This document shows, one piece after another, positions 41,428 to 50,426 of a stretch of 64,000 bases of DNA. Numbering within the stretch: position 1 is the stretch's first letter; the number at the start of each line of letters is the position of its first letter. The position numbers and the translations under genes were made by a program. A model generated the notes under the pieces. The model did not search any database and had not been told where the DNA came from. It saw nothing but the letters and a program-made list of their open reading frames with translations. Source of the stretch: Pontibacter actiniarum (lineage in GTDB: Bacteria > Bacteroidota > Bacteroidia > Cytophagales > Hymenobacteraceae); contig NZ_CP021235.1 in assembly GCF_003585765.1 (NCBI RefSeq), positions 434,001 through 498,000 of the forward strand. Direction: 5' to 3'.

Positions 41428-43959
41428 TTAGACCGGGTCCACATCTGCCACCACCCTGATTCCTTTAAAGTCTGACAGCAGCTTTAGGTTGAAGATGGCC
41501 TGCGCGATCTGGCCTTTGGCAGCTTTCAGGTTGGTGGTGTCGCGCGGGAGCTTGATGTGGATCTCCTGCAGGAACAGGTTGCGGATCTTGAAGATATACG
41601 GCACCTCCGGCCCCAGTACCTGCTGCTTCCCTAGCCGGTCGGTCAGGTCTTTGGCCAGTACAATGGCAGCGTTTTCGGCGATCTTGTCATCGGCGTGCTT
41701 TACGGTGACGCGGATCATGCGCGTGAACGGCGGGTAGCCGAAGCGCATGCGCTCCTCGATCTCGTGCTCGTAAAGTGTCTGGTAATCGTTGCTGCGCACC
41801 TTGTTAAAGATAGGTTGCAGCGGGTCGCGGGTCTGGATAATCACCGAACCTGGCTTGCCTTTACGGCCGGCGCGCCCGCTTACCTGCACAAACAGCTGGT
41901 AGGCCCGCTCATGCGCCCGGAAATCCGGGAAATTGATGATCGTGTCGGCATTAAGTATACCCACCAGGCTTACGTTCTCAAAGTCGAGGCCCTTGGTAAC
42001 CATTTGGGTGCCCACCAGCACATTGGTGCGCCCGGACTCAAAGTCAGAGATAATCTGCTGGTAACTGTTCTTCTTCTTGGTCGTGTCCAGGTCCATGCGC
42101 TGCACCTCGGCGTCGGGCAAAAGCAGCTTCAGCTCGTCCTCTACCTTCTCGGTGCCGAAGCCCATGCTCCTAAGCGTGGTGGCACCGCAGGCGGGGCAGT
42201 CGTGGGGCATGCGCTCGTGGTAGCCGCAGTAGTGGCAGCGCAGTTCGTTGTTGAACTTATGGTAGGAGAGGCTAACGGCGCAAAACTTGCACTTGGGTAT
42301 CCAGGAGCACTCGTCGCAGCTAATAAAAGGGGCATAGCCACGGCGGTTCTGGAACAGGATCACCTGCTCGTGCCGCTTCAGCCGCTCCTCAATATCCTGC
42401 AGCAGCTTGGCCGAGAAATGGCTGTGCATGTTCTTGCGTTGCTGCTCCCGGCGCGTGTCCACCAGCTCGATGTCCGGCAGCCTGGCCTCACCGAAACGCT
42501 TGGTCATACTTACCAGGCCCCAGCGGCCGGTTTTGCAGTTGTAGTAGCTCTCTATGGAAGGCGTGGCCGAGCCCAGCAGGGTCTTTGCGCCTTGCAGGTG
42601 CGCCATCATCAGGCCCGTCTCGCGGGCGTTGTAGCGCGGCGCCGGCTCATACTGCTTATAGCTGGCCTCGTGCTCCTCGTCAATAATCACCAGCGACAGG
42701 TCGTGGAAAGGCAGGAAGACAGAGGAGCGCACCCCCACCACCACCTGAAAGCGGCCCGACAGAATGCCCTGCCATACTTCGGCGCGCTCGTTGTCTGAAA
42801 ACTTGGAGTGGTACACGCCCAGCTTGTCGCCAAACACCTTCATCAGGCGCGTTACGATCTGGGCTGTGAGGGCAATCTCGGGCAGTAAGTATAATACCTG
42901 CCCGCCGCTGTCCAGCGCATGCTTTATCAGGTCAATGTACACTTCTGTTTTGCCGCTGCCCGTTACGCCGTGCAGCAGCACTGTGTCCTTTTCCTTGAAG
43001 AGCCCCAGAATTTCATCTTTCGCCTGCAGCTGGTGCTCCGACAGTGCCATCGGCAGCTGTTGCGTGCCGTGGTCCATCGGGAAGCGCGAAACGATCTTGT
43101 CAAACTGCTCCAGCACGCCCTTCTTTATGAGGGTGTTGATGGAGGAGGCCGACAGGTGGGGGTTGTTGGTAAGGGCGGCTTTGTCCACGCCCATGTAGTT
43201 GAGGTGGATGTCCTGGTGCACAGGCACGAGCTGCAGGTAGTTCAGCAGCACGTCCAGCTGCTTGGGCTGCGGCGCGAGCTGGTTAAAGAGCTCCTCCAGC
43301 ATGCCCTCTTCCTGCACAAAGTGCTCCGACAGGCGCACCTTCTTCACCACCTTCGGCGAAAACCTGTCGCTCACCTGTTCAAAAATAATGATGGCCTCCT
43401 TCTGGATGAGCGATTTGATGAACTTATGGTAGCTCTTGAGCTGCAGCAGGTTGCCGACCTCGCTAAAGGTCAGGGCCTGGTTGTTCTGCAGCGCAAAGAT
43501 GATCTTCTCCTCCTGGGCGGCAAGCACGAGCTCGTCTTCCTCGGGGTTGTAGTGCGGGTGTAGCTGTATTCGGGACTCGCTGCTGAGCTTTAGCGCAGAG
43601 GGCAGGGCGGCATTGATAACCTCTCCCAGCGTGCACATGTAATAATCGGCAATCCACTTAAATAGCTTGAGCTGCGGTGCGGTAACAATGGGCTTGTCGT
43701 CCAGCACATCCAGCACATACTTTGCCTGGTAGTCGGCCGGTGCGTTTTCGTGAATGTCAGCCACAATGCAGCTCAGCACTTTCTTGGAGCCAAACTGCAC
43801 AATTACCCGCGCGCCCACCAGCACCTCGTCGTTCATTTCGAACGGGATGCGGTACGTGTACAGCTTGGGGAGGGGCAGGGGCAGGATGACGTCGGCAAAG
43901 AGCGTGACGCGGTCCGTTGCCGGCTCCGGCGGGTAGTTGAAGTTTAAAAGCTCAGACAA
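41428..43959 (-). CDS. priA: primosomal protein N' (PriA helicase)
   Basis: Replication-restart helicase that loads the replisome at stalled forks. The 843-residue protein has the 3'BD-like N-terminal DNA-binding domain (about residues 15-115), then a DEAH-type helicase with Walker A GVTGSGKTEVY (about residue 335) and DEEH (about 427). Zinc-binding Cys pairs follow in FISCDECSWIPKCKFC and LRCHYCGYHERMPHDCPACG (about 545-590), with helicase motif IV-VI blocks including GTQMVTKGLDFENVSLVGIL and VSGRAGRKGKPGSVIIQT. The primosome factor PriA is essential or near-essential. Length is a little above the 730-residue E. coli form. Confidence 0.96.
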   Translation of the reverse strand: MSELLNFNYPPEPATDRVTLFADVILPLPLPKLYTYRIPFEMNDEVLVGARVIVQFGSKKVLSCIVADIHENAPADYQAKYVLDVLDDKPIVTAPQLKLFKWIADYYMCTLGEVINAALPSALKLSSESRIQLHPHYNPEEDELVLAAQEEKIIFALQNNQALTFSEVGNLLQLKSYHKFIKSLIQKEAIIIFEQVSDRFSPKVVKKVRLSEHFVQEEGMLEELFNQLAPQPKQLDVLLNYLQLVPVHQDIHLNYMGVDKAALTNNPHLSASSINTLIKKGVLEQFDKIVSRFPMDHGTQQLPMALSEHQLQAKDEILGLFKEKDTVLLHGVTGSGKTEVYIDLIKHALDSGGQVLYLLPEIALTAQIVTRLMKVFGDKLGVYHSKFSDNERAEVWQGILSGRFQVVVGVRSSVFLPFHDLSLVIIDEEHEASYKQYEPAPRYNARETGLMMAHLQGAKTLLGSATPSIESYYNCKTGRWGLVSMTKRFGEARLPDIELVDTRREQQRKNMHSHFSAKLLQDIEERLKRHEQVILFQNRRGYAPFISCDECSWIPKCKFCAVSLSYHKFNNELRCHYCGYHERMPHDCPACGATTLRSMGFGTEKVEDELKLLLPDAEVQRMDLDTTKKKNSYQQIISDFESGRTNVLVGTQMVTKGLDFENVSLVGILNADTIINFPDFRAHERAYQLFVQVSGRAGRKGKPGSVIIQTRDPLQPIFNKVRSNDYQTLYEHEIEERMRFGYPPFTRMIRVTVKHADDKIAENAAIVLAKDLTDRLGKQQVLGPEVPYIFKIRNLFLQEIHIKLPRDTTNLKAAKGQIAQAIFNLKLLSDFKGIRVVADVDPV

Positions 43960-44100
43960 GGGTGTTTATACTTTTGCTATACACAAAGGTCGTAAAAATT
44001 GATGACTGTTCGCAATCTGATGTGGGGCATGTGGCGGTGCCAGCCTCAACATTGGCAGCATGTGCATGTGCCTGGGCAGAAGTGCAGTACAAGCTCAAGC

Positions 44101-44133
44101 AAAAGGCGGCTCCTGTTCGGGAGCCGCCCTTTG
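44101..44133 (-). terminator. terminator of luciferase-like oxidoreductase gene
   Basis: 9-bp stem GGCGGCTCC / GGAGCCGCC (44105-44113 with 44120-44128). On the minus strand it is followed by TTTTGC, about 75 nt after the stop of the gene ending at 44207. Confidence 0.8.
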
Positions 44134-44206
44134 TGTGGTTTCCGCCTGAAGTATGGCTGCTGTTATCCGCCACTGGCGGCCCGGCAGGAAGGGTAGTACC
44201 GTTTCC

Positions 44207-45238
44207 CTAAGCCGTTTTGCCTGCAGGCTTAAACAGGTCCGACAGGATTTCATAGGAACGGAGCCTTGCCTGGTGGTCGTACATGGCGGAGGCCACCATA
44301 ATCTCGTCTACCTGGGTCTCATCCAGAAAGGCCTGCAGCTCCTCTTTTACGGTTGCCGGGCTTCCGACAAAGGAGTAGCGCAGCATTTGGTTTACCGCAT
44401 ACCTTTCGTTGGCGTCCCAGAGGCTGGCCATGCTATCCACGGGGGGCTGCAGCGGCAGTGCTTTGCCCCGTATCACGTTCAGAAAGGACTGGTACAGGGT
44501 AGTGGACAGGTGGATTGCCTGCTCGTCGGTGTCTGCCGCGATAACGTTGACACAGGCCATGGCATAAGGCTCCTGCAACTGCTCCGACGGCTGAAAACTC
44601 TCGCGGTATACTTTCAGGGCTACCTGCAGGCTTGCCGGTGCAAAGTGGCTGGCGAAGGCGTAGGGCAAGCCAAGTATACCTGCCAGCTGTGCGCCAAACG
44701 TGCTGGAGCCCAGGATCCACAGCGGTATGTTCAGCCCTTCGCCCGGAACGGCCCTAACACGGGAGGTCTGGTTATCGGCAGACAGGTACTGCTGGAGCTC
44801 TTTTACGTTTGTGGGGAAGTCTTCGCCGGCACTGCCGATGTTGCGCCTCAGGGCCATGGCTGTCTGCTGGTCGGTGCCGGGTGCCCGGCCCAAACCAAGG
44901 TCGATCCGGTTCGGGTAAAGGGAGGCCAGCGTGCCGAACTGCTCTGCCACCACGAGCGGCGCATGGTTGGGCAGCATAATGCCCCCCGAGCCGACCTTGA
45001 TGCTGGAGGTGCCTCCGGCAATGTAGCCGATCAGGACCGAAGTGGCGGAACTGGCAATGCCCGGCATGTTATGGTGCTCCGCCATCCAGTACCGCTCAAA
45101 CCCCCATTTCTCCACGTGGCGGGCAAGGTCCAGGCTGTTCGGGAACGAGTCTGCGGCTGTTTGCCCCGACAGTATATGCACCAGGTCGAGTACGGACGCA
45201 GGTATATCGTTAAGCTTTTTCTGTTTGTTATTGCTCAT
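44207..45238 (-). CDS. LLM class flavin-dependent oxidoreductase
   Basis: Bacterial luciferase-like TIM-barrel flavoenzyme of 343 residues. The N-terminus [19 protein letters not shown] and the blocks [20 protein letters not shown] (residues 51-70), [40 protein letters not shown] and [20 protein letters not shown] are diagnostic for the YhbW/luciferase-like monooxygenase group, which uses FMN and NAD(P)H. The substrate is unknown. The gene is monocistronic, divergent from priA. Confidence 0.92.
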   Translation of the reverse strand: MSNNKQKKLNDIPASVLDLVHILSGQTAADSFPNSLDLARHVEKWGFERYWMAEHHNMPGIASSATSVLIGYIAGGTSSIKVGSGGIMLPNHAPLVVAEQFGTLASLYPNRIDLGLGRAPGTDQQTAMALRRNIGSAGEDFPTNVKELQQYLSADNQTSRVRAVPGEGLNIPLWILGSSTFGAQLAGILGLPYAFASHFAPASLQVALKVYRESFQPSEQLQEPYAMACVNVIAADTDEQAIHLSTTLYQSFLNVIRGKALPLQPPVDSMASLWDANERYAVNQMLRYSFVGSPATVKEELQAFLDETQVDEIMVASAMYDHQARLRSYEILSDLFKPAGKTA

Positions 45239-45331
45239 GTTTCTCTCTTTAGCTACACAACCTAACAGAACAGCGCTGTTTATTGTTTAAACAGAGGTTG
45301 CAGGAGGCAGCAAGTCCACAGGGGTTCTGCT

Positions 45332-46345
45332 TTATTTATCGCTGCTGCTCAGCACGTAGAACTTCTCATGAAGGTTAATACTGACCGGGTGCTGGTTGAG
45401 CCAGACCCTGTATTCCGCCAGGTCTAACACTATCTCATCCGGCACGATCATTACCATGTTGTACTGGTCCATGATCATCTCCTCTAAAAAGCCACTTTCT
45501 GTCACCGTCTTCAGTTCCGAAATATAGCTGTCTGTAGTGGGGGAGCTGGCGAACGCTGTCTCCTCCCACAGCTTTACGAGCTCCTGCAAGGGTACTGTGT
45601 GGAACTCCAGGTACATATCCGGTATGCAGGAGGAGCGTTCCAGCGAATCCAGGTTCTCTACGGCCCACTCCACTTTCTTGTAGGCACTGCCCAGCGTTGC
45701 ATGCAGCATGGTGGAGTCGCGATACGCAGCCGGGGCTAAGTGCATGTTAAACGTACCCGACAGAGGTGCCTGCTGCACGAGCTTTGCGGGAGAGAACCGG
45801 GCAATGAGCTGCTGCTCCAGGGTATGAAACGCCAGCGAGTCCAGGTCCTCAGAAGACAGCCTTACTTTCAGGAACCAGTTGCCGCACTCAAACACGGTGA
45901 GGCGCGAGCGGTCCTTGGCAAACTTGCTGTTGATGTCGGCCGTGAAGCCATTTACCTTATAGCCGTCTTCCTTAAAGGAAACAGGATACTGTACAGCCCC
46001 GACGCCACGGTAGGAGGCGTTGGCAACGGACTGTAGCGCCTGCAGGTACTCTCCGCGTAAACGGCCTTCGGCCTTGCTGTCTGCCGGGTAAACGTAGATG
46101 GTGAAGGTTGTCTTCTCATAGTTGTTCCTGACCTCGTAGGTAACGCCCACATTTGTCTTCTCAGCGTTGAAGGCGTAAACATCCAGCTTTTTATACTTCT
46201 CTATCGACTCGGGGAAAACGACGCCTGCCTGCTTGAGAGCATAAGCTCCCTTGTGCTTTATTTTCTTTGGCTTGTAGTACTGCTGCTGGGCGCTGCTGCA
46301 GTACGCGATGCAGCAAAGTACGGCAATGGCAAGTATGTGCTTCAT
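45332..46345 (-). CDS. exported hypothetical protein
   Basis: A 337-residue exported protein. The signal peptide MKHILAIAVLCCIAYCSS-A ends near residue 20, followed by a basic QQQYYKPKKIKHKG segment and a beta-rich region. No known domain was recognised; the sequence contains many Tyr, Val and Asp and ends HEKFYVLSSSDK. Start: an ATG at 46345 was chosen over 46375 because the extra residues (MAEPAEPPEH) are unlike a signal. The gene is downstream of a lipoprotein gene on the same strand (gap 68 nt), so the two may be an operon. Confidence 0.65.
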   Translation of the reverse strand: MKHILAIAVLCCIAYCSSAQQQYYKPKKIKHKGAYALKQAGVVFPESIEKYKKLDVYAFNAEKTNVGVTYEVRNNYEKTTFTIYVYPADSKAEGRLRGEYLQALQSVANASYRGVGAVQYPVSFKEDGYKVNGFTADINSKFAKDRSRLTVFECGNWFLKVRLSSEDLDSLAFHTLEQQLIARFSPAKLVQQAPLSGTFNMHLAPAAYRDSTMLHATLGSAYKKVEWAVENLDSLERSSCIPDMYLEFHTVPLQELVKLWEETAFASSPTTDSYISELKTVTESGFLEEMIMDQYNMVMIVPDEIVLDLAEYRVWLNQHPVSINLHEKFYVLSSSDK

Positions 46346-46413
46346 GTGCTCAGGAGGTTCTGCCGGTTCTGCCACCCAGCCTTTTCAGGGGCTGGGTGCG
46401 GCGCTTTAATGTT

Positions 46414-46782
46414 TTACTTGTTCAGAGGGGCACCTACAGCGATAGAGCAGTCGTGGCCCGGCTGCCCGTGCGGTGGGTTCATGCCCGGTGCTACTGTGCC
46501 GCCCTGCGCGGGAGGCGTGAACTGCGGCACCGGCCTCAGGTTCGGCTGCGGCGGCAGGCTGAGAGAGGCACCAACCGGAATGTCGCAGCGGTGGTTGGGT
46601 GCCCCGTGCGGCGGGTTAACAGCGGCCGTGGTGTTCTGGGTGTTGGCCGGCTGCGTTTGCGCGGGTGCTGTAACGGCAGGGGCATTGGGCGCAGTGCCCG
46701 TGGTTTTATTCTCCTCGCTCTCAGAGCAGCTGAAAAGGCAAAAGACAGAGACAGAAAGAAGTAGGTGCGGGGTTATTTTCAT
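46414..46782 (-). CDS. lipoprotein with two NPPHG...C repeats
   Basis: A 122-residue lipoprotein: signal peptide with lipobox LFSC (Cys 19), a low-complexity Pro/Ala/Thr/Gln linker (27-55), then two near-identical modules at residues 56-73 (NPPHGAPNHRCDIPVGAS) and 102-119 (NPPHGQPGHDCSIAVGAP) separated by a Pro-rich spacer. Each module has two His (59 and 64; 105 and 110) and one Cys (66; 112), a plausible metal-binding set or disulfide pair between modules. Similar NPPHG proteins are widespread in Bacteroidota, function unknown. Confidence 0.72.
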   Translation of the reverse strand: MKITPHLLLSVSVFCLFSCSESEENKTTGTAPNAPAVTAPAQTQPANTQNTTAAVNPPHGAPNHRCDIPVGASLSLPPQPNLRPVPQFTPPAQGGTVAPGMNPPHGQPGHDCSIAVGAPLNK

Positions 46783-46864
46783 GGTATAAGTAAGTTTGGT
46801 GAGATACTGAGCATGGTTTAATATGATGGCAAGCATCTGTATGTTGCTGCCACGGCACTCTAAG

Positions 46865-47812
46865 CTAAATGATACAATATTTAATCACATTTATATTTGG
46901 CTGAGGATCATTAGTGCTTTCATAATATACAGGTCCCATTCGTGATGCCTTACCAAGTCCTATAATCAAGTCACCAGAAAAAATAACATTATCTGGCAGG
47001 ACTACATTGTCGAAATTTAAAACGAGAGAATTTTTAGTGTCTGTTTTTATGATTTTTATCGCCTCTTCAAAGTTTTCAATGTGCACTTCTCCTTTTCCAC
47101 AAATAGAAGAACTATATTCTTGCATGGTATTTATATAAACTTCTCTGATAAATGGTTTAATTCTACCATTTATCTGTATTTCTGCTATTTGTAGGCCTGC
47201 CAAGGTTAACTTATCATAAGTATGAATCAGCATATTATAGGTGCCATCCGCAGCAACTTTATGATTGTTGCTCATTAATGTGTGAAAATAACTATTTAAA
47301 GCATTACTGAGAGCATATTGACTTGTGGTGAAATTGTGAATCATTGTCTTCTTTGTTGATTCATCTTTAACAAATTGGAAAGGCTTAATTTTGATCAGCA
47401 ATTCCTCAACTTTGTAAAAAACTAATGAGCAGCTAGATTTTGGCTTCCATGCGAGAATTTCTGACTCAGTTAATAAGCTGAGAGTCTTTAATTCAATGCC
47501 AAAGCGTTTCGCTTTTTTGATTGCCCCTTCAGTAAATCCTGATGCCGAAACTGCAACAATTTCTTCCAAGTTTAAGCTTGCTTTTTCTCCATGTAAATAC
47601 TCAATCCATTTAACATCCTGTGGTTTATTATGAATTCTACACTCGATGTACTTTTTAAGTCCTTTTGAGCTAATTAATATGTCTATCTGTCTGAGTTGTT
47701 TAGGATTGTCAGGGTCTGGTATCCTCTCGTTCCATGTTACTGTGCTTCCGTCAGGCTCAAGTATCCTATGTATTTTTTCAATTAGCTTTTCAAACTCTTC
47801 ACTTTTTTTCAT
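46865..47812 (-). CDS. orphan restriction-endonuclease-like (PD-(D/E)xK, Mrr-type) protein
   Basis: A 315-residue protein whose N-terminal 115 residues fit a PD-(D/E)xK nuclease of the Mrr_cat type: QIDILI with Asp 44, then KKYIECRIHNKPQDVKWIEY with Glu 57 and Arg 59 (E-C-R where E-x-K is usual), then EIVAVSASGFTEGAIKKAKR. The rest (residues 120-315) is unrecognised and may bind a target. DNA is AT-rich against a GC-rich background and lacks TATACTT, so it is probably acquired. No methyltransferase or other restriction subunit is adjacent, hence orphan. A defence role is inferred. Confidence 0.72.
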   Translation of the reverse strand: MKKSEEFEKLIEKIHRILEPDGSTVTWNERIPDPDNPKQLRQIDILISSKGLKKYIECRIHNKPQDVKWIEYLHGEKASLNLEEIVAVSASGFTEGAIKKAKRFGIELKTLSLLTESEILAWKPKSSCSLVFYKVEELLIKIKPFQFVKDESTKKTMIHNFTTSQYALSNALNSYFHTLMSNNHKVAADGTYNMLIHTYDKLTLAGLQIAEIQINGRIKPFIREVYINTMQEYSSSICGKGEVHIENFEEAIKIIKTDTKNSLVLNFDNVVLPDNVIFSGDLIIGLGKASRMGPVYYESTNDPQPNINVIKYCII

Positions 47813-47848
47813 GATACTTTGAAGTGTACTGAGATTTAAAAGCTTCCC

Positions 47849-49147
47849 CTACTTTACCTGCGACTTATCTACGCGCGTAGGGGTATCCTCTCCGTTTACC
47901 ACGCCCTGCGAGGCCAGGGCAACGGCCTTGATCATGTTTGTCAGGTGCGCCATGTCCAGCTGCTCCAGCTCATCGTTTACGGTGTGGTAAGTCTTGTCCT
48001 GGTCTATCTGCACCGAGGAGATGGTGTGGGCCGGCACGCCAAGGCGGGCCAGGGTGGCGTTGTCGGAGCGGTAGAACAGGTTCTGCTCCGGGTATGGGTC
48101 CGGGTGGATGCTGTAGGTGGTGCCTTCCAGCCTTTTCTGCATCAGCTTGCCAAGGTCTGAGCGCTCAAAACCCGTGAGGTAGGCACTGTTGGGGCCAAAC
48201 TTCGAGGGCTTGCCCACCATCTCAATGTTAAACATCGCCACGATCTCGTCCGGGCTTAGCTGCTCTGAGAAGTACTTGGAGCCGAAGCCGCCGATCTCCT
48301 CTGCCGCAAAGGCCACAAAGAGCAGCGAGCGCTCCGGCTGAGGCTGCTGTTTGTAGTAGTCGGCCAGCTGCATTACGGCTGTCGTGCCGGCGGCATCGTC
48401 GTCGGCACCGTTGGCAATGCTGTCCCCGTCTATGGGCTTCTGAATGCCGATGTGGTCATAATGGCCGGAGAACACCACAAATTCGTTTTTGCGCTTGCCC
48501 TCAATCATGCCGCCCACGTTGGTTAGCTGCAGCTGCTCTATGTTGTTCTCAACCTCAATGTTATACTTGCGGGCGTTCAGCTGGTCGGTCAGGATAAATA
48601 CTTTGCTGCTGCCGCCTTCTTCCAGCTGCTGTTTCACACTGCCCTCGCCCATGTAGTGCTGGTAGCGCTTAAAGATGTCCTCATGCTTGGGGTGCACCAG
48701 CACCACTACATCCTGTTCGTTGTTCAGGCTGCGCAGGGCGGTACGGAAATCGTCGTTCTCGCCAATCTTTACCACCTGCTGCTTTCCCTTGTGTTTCCAC
48801 TCCAGCTCTTTTTTATCAGTGATGGCGAATACGTTCTCAGGCGAAACCTTCTTGCCGTCCAGCTTTACCTCCTTCTCCCTCGGTGCGGCGCGGTACATGG
48901 TAAACGTCTGCATCAGGTCGTCTTCCCCGGGCAGCGGTTGCAGACCGATGCGCTGGAACTCGCGCTGGATAAGCTTCGCAGCCTTATCGATGCCGGGTGT
49001 GAAGGAGGCGCGCCCCTCCATGTCGTCGGCGCTCAGGGCAGACACGATTTGGGTCGTCTTTTCCTGGGTGATGGTGCTCAGGTCCTGTGCTGAGGCAGTG
49101 GCGGCGAATCCGCAGGCAAGCGCAAGGGCAATGTGTCTGAATTTCAT
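47849..49147 (-). CDS. M28 family zinc aminopeptidase, exported
   Basis: A 432-residue exported peptidase: signal peptide MKFRHIALALACGFAATASA-Q, a PA-type insert in the middle, and the M28 zinc site with FSGHYDHIGI (His and Asp), NGADDDAAGTTAVMQLADYY, FAAEEIGGFGSKYF (catalytic Glu and metal Glu) and an Asp in FNIEMVGKPSKFGP. The final His is in YHTVNDELEQLDMA. It releases N-terminal amino acids in the periplasm. A long frame extension to 49330 precedes the ATG at 49147, but it lacks a signal-peptide character; 49147 is preferred. The 36-nt gap to the upstream nuclease gene has no terminator. Confidence 0.92.
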   Translation of the reverse strand: MKFRHIALALACGFAATASAQDLSTITQEKTTQIVSALSADDMEGRASFTPGIDKAAKLIQREFQRIGLQPLPGEDDLMQTFTMYRAAPREKEVKLDGKKVSPENVFAITDKKELEWKHKGKQQVVKIGENDDFRTALRSLNNEQDVVVLVHPKHEDIFKRYQHYMGEGSVKQQLEEGGSSKVFILTDQLNARKYNIEVENNIEQLQLTNVGGMIEGKRKNEFVVFSGHYDHIGIQKPIDGDSIANGADDDAAGTTAVMQLADYYKQQPQPERSLLFVAFAAEEIGGFGSKYFSEQLSPDEIVAMFNIEMVGKPSKFGPNSAYLTGFERSDLGKLMQKRLEGTTYSIHPDPYPEQNLFYRSDNATLARLGVPAHTISSVQIDQDKTYHTVNDELEQLDMAHLTNMIKAVALASQGVVNGEDTPTRVDKSQVK

Positions 49148-49247
49148 GGTATGAAGGCTTCGGGTTGAGTTTAGGATTTTGAGAAAATAATGAGAATATT
49201 GTCGGCGGCGGCACGCGCTGCTTTGGTAAAACAAATATAGCATTTCT

Positions 49248-50306
49248 ATGGACAATAGCTCAGGTATAAACTGGCTGAAATGGCTGCAGTACACGGTTCT
49301 GCTTTCGCTGATCCTGTATGTGGGGCGCACGCTGTTTATCCCGTTAAGTTTTGCGCTCCTTATCAGCTTTGTGCTTTACCCGATCTGCAAGTGGCTGGAG
49401 CGGAAGGGGCTGCCGCGCTGGGCGGCGATTCTGCTGTGCTTGCTGCTGCTGGTTGTGCTGGTGGGCGGGCTGGGTTTTCTGCTCATCAAGCAAATGCTGC
49501 GCTTTGGGCAGGAGTGGCCCTCGCTGCAGGCAAAGCTGCTGGCTACCTGGCAAAACCTGAGCGCGTACCTGGAGCGGCACTACGCCATAGACGCAGCGGC
49601 GCAGATAGCCTGGGTGGAGCGCATGGCCGGCGAAATAGCGGCCTCTGCTTTTGCCATGGCGCAGGATGTCGTGTATACGTCCGCTGTTTCCCTGGTGCTG
49701 TTTGTCCTGATCCCGATTTACGTGGCGCTTATCCTCTACAACCGGGAGCAGTTTACAAGCGCTCTGTACTCTCTTTTTTCACAGGAGGAGCACCGCAAAA
49801 TCCACCAGATATTACATGAGACCATTACCACCTACTATAACTTTATAAAAGGGATGGTTGTGGTGTATGTGGTGGTGGGGGTGCTGAACAGCCTGGGCTT
49901 GTTTCTTATGGGAGTGCCGCATGCCGTTTTCTTCGGGGTGGTGGCTTCTATACTTACCTTTATCCCGTACGTCGGCATCACGATCGGCGCCATACTTCCC
50001 ATGACGGTGGCCTGGGTCACCTATGATTCGGTGTGGTATCCGCTGGGGGTGATTATCGTTTTCTCGGTGGTGCAGTACCTGGAGGCGAACCTGATTTTCC
50101 CGTGGGCGGTAAGTGCGCGCCTGCAGGTAAATATGCTGTTTACGCTCCTGGCCATTGTGGCGGGTGGCATACTCTGGGGTGCCTCCGGCATGATTCTCTT
50201 TATCCCGTTCCTGGCTATTCTGAAGCTTATCGCTGACAAGCACGAAGGCATGCGGCCGGTGTCGCTGCTGCTGGGAAGCGGGGAGAAGGGCAAAGCCCAA
50301 GCTTAA
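49248..50306 (+). CDS. AI-2E family transporter (DUF20)
   Basis: A 352-residue inner-membrane protein of the AI-2E/YdiK family with about eight membrane segments: paired N-terminal helices SLILYVGRTLFIPLSFALLI, a cytoplasmic-like middle (residues 90-140), and a dense C-terminal set including FIPYVGITIGAILPMTVAWV and FPWAVSARLQVNMLFTLLAI. Despite the name, most members do not move autoinducer 2; sodium/proton antiport and other roles are reported. It is divergent from the M28 gene and convergent with clpC. Confidence 0.9.
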   Translation: MDNSSGINWLKWLQYTVLLSLILYVGRTLFIPLSFALLISFVLYPICKWLERKGLPRWAAILLCLLLLVVLVGGLGFLLIKQMLRFGQEWPSLQAKLLATWQNLSAYLERHYAIDAAAQIAWVERMAGEIAASAFAMAQDVVYTSAVSLVLFVLIPIYVALILYNREQFTSALYSLFSQEEHRKIHQILHETITTYYNFIKGMVVVYVVVGVLNSLGLFLMGVPHAVFFGVVASILTFIPYVGITIGAILPMTVAWVTYDSVWYPLGVIIVFSVVQYLEANLIFPWAVSARLQVNMLFTLLAIVAGGILWGASGMILFIPFLAILKLIADKHEGMRPVSLLLGSGEKGKAQA

Positions 50307-50373
50307 ACCCGCTTTTTTATTTTTGGCGCAGCAGTTCTCTGCCCAAGGTGCTACTCTGACTTACGGCGGGTAA

Positions 50374-50408
50374 ATAAAAAAAGGCTACCCGCGGGGGTAG
50401 CCTTTTCT
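50374..50408. terminator. bidirectional terminator
   Basis: 12-bp stem AAAAGGCTACCC / GGGTAGCCTTTT (50379-50390 with 50395-50406), 4-nt loop, between the AI-2E gene and convergent clpC. Confidence 0.92.
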
Positions 50409-50426
50409 ATGGTTAAAGCGTACGCT

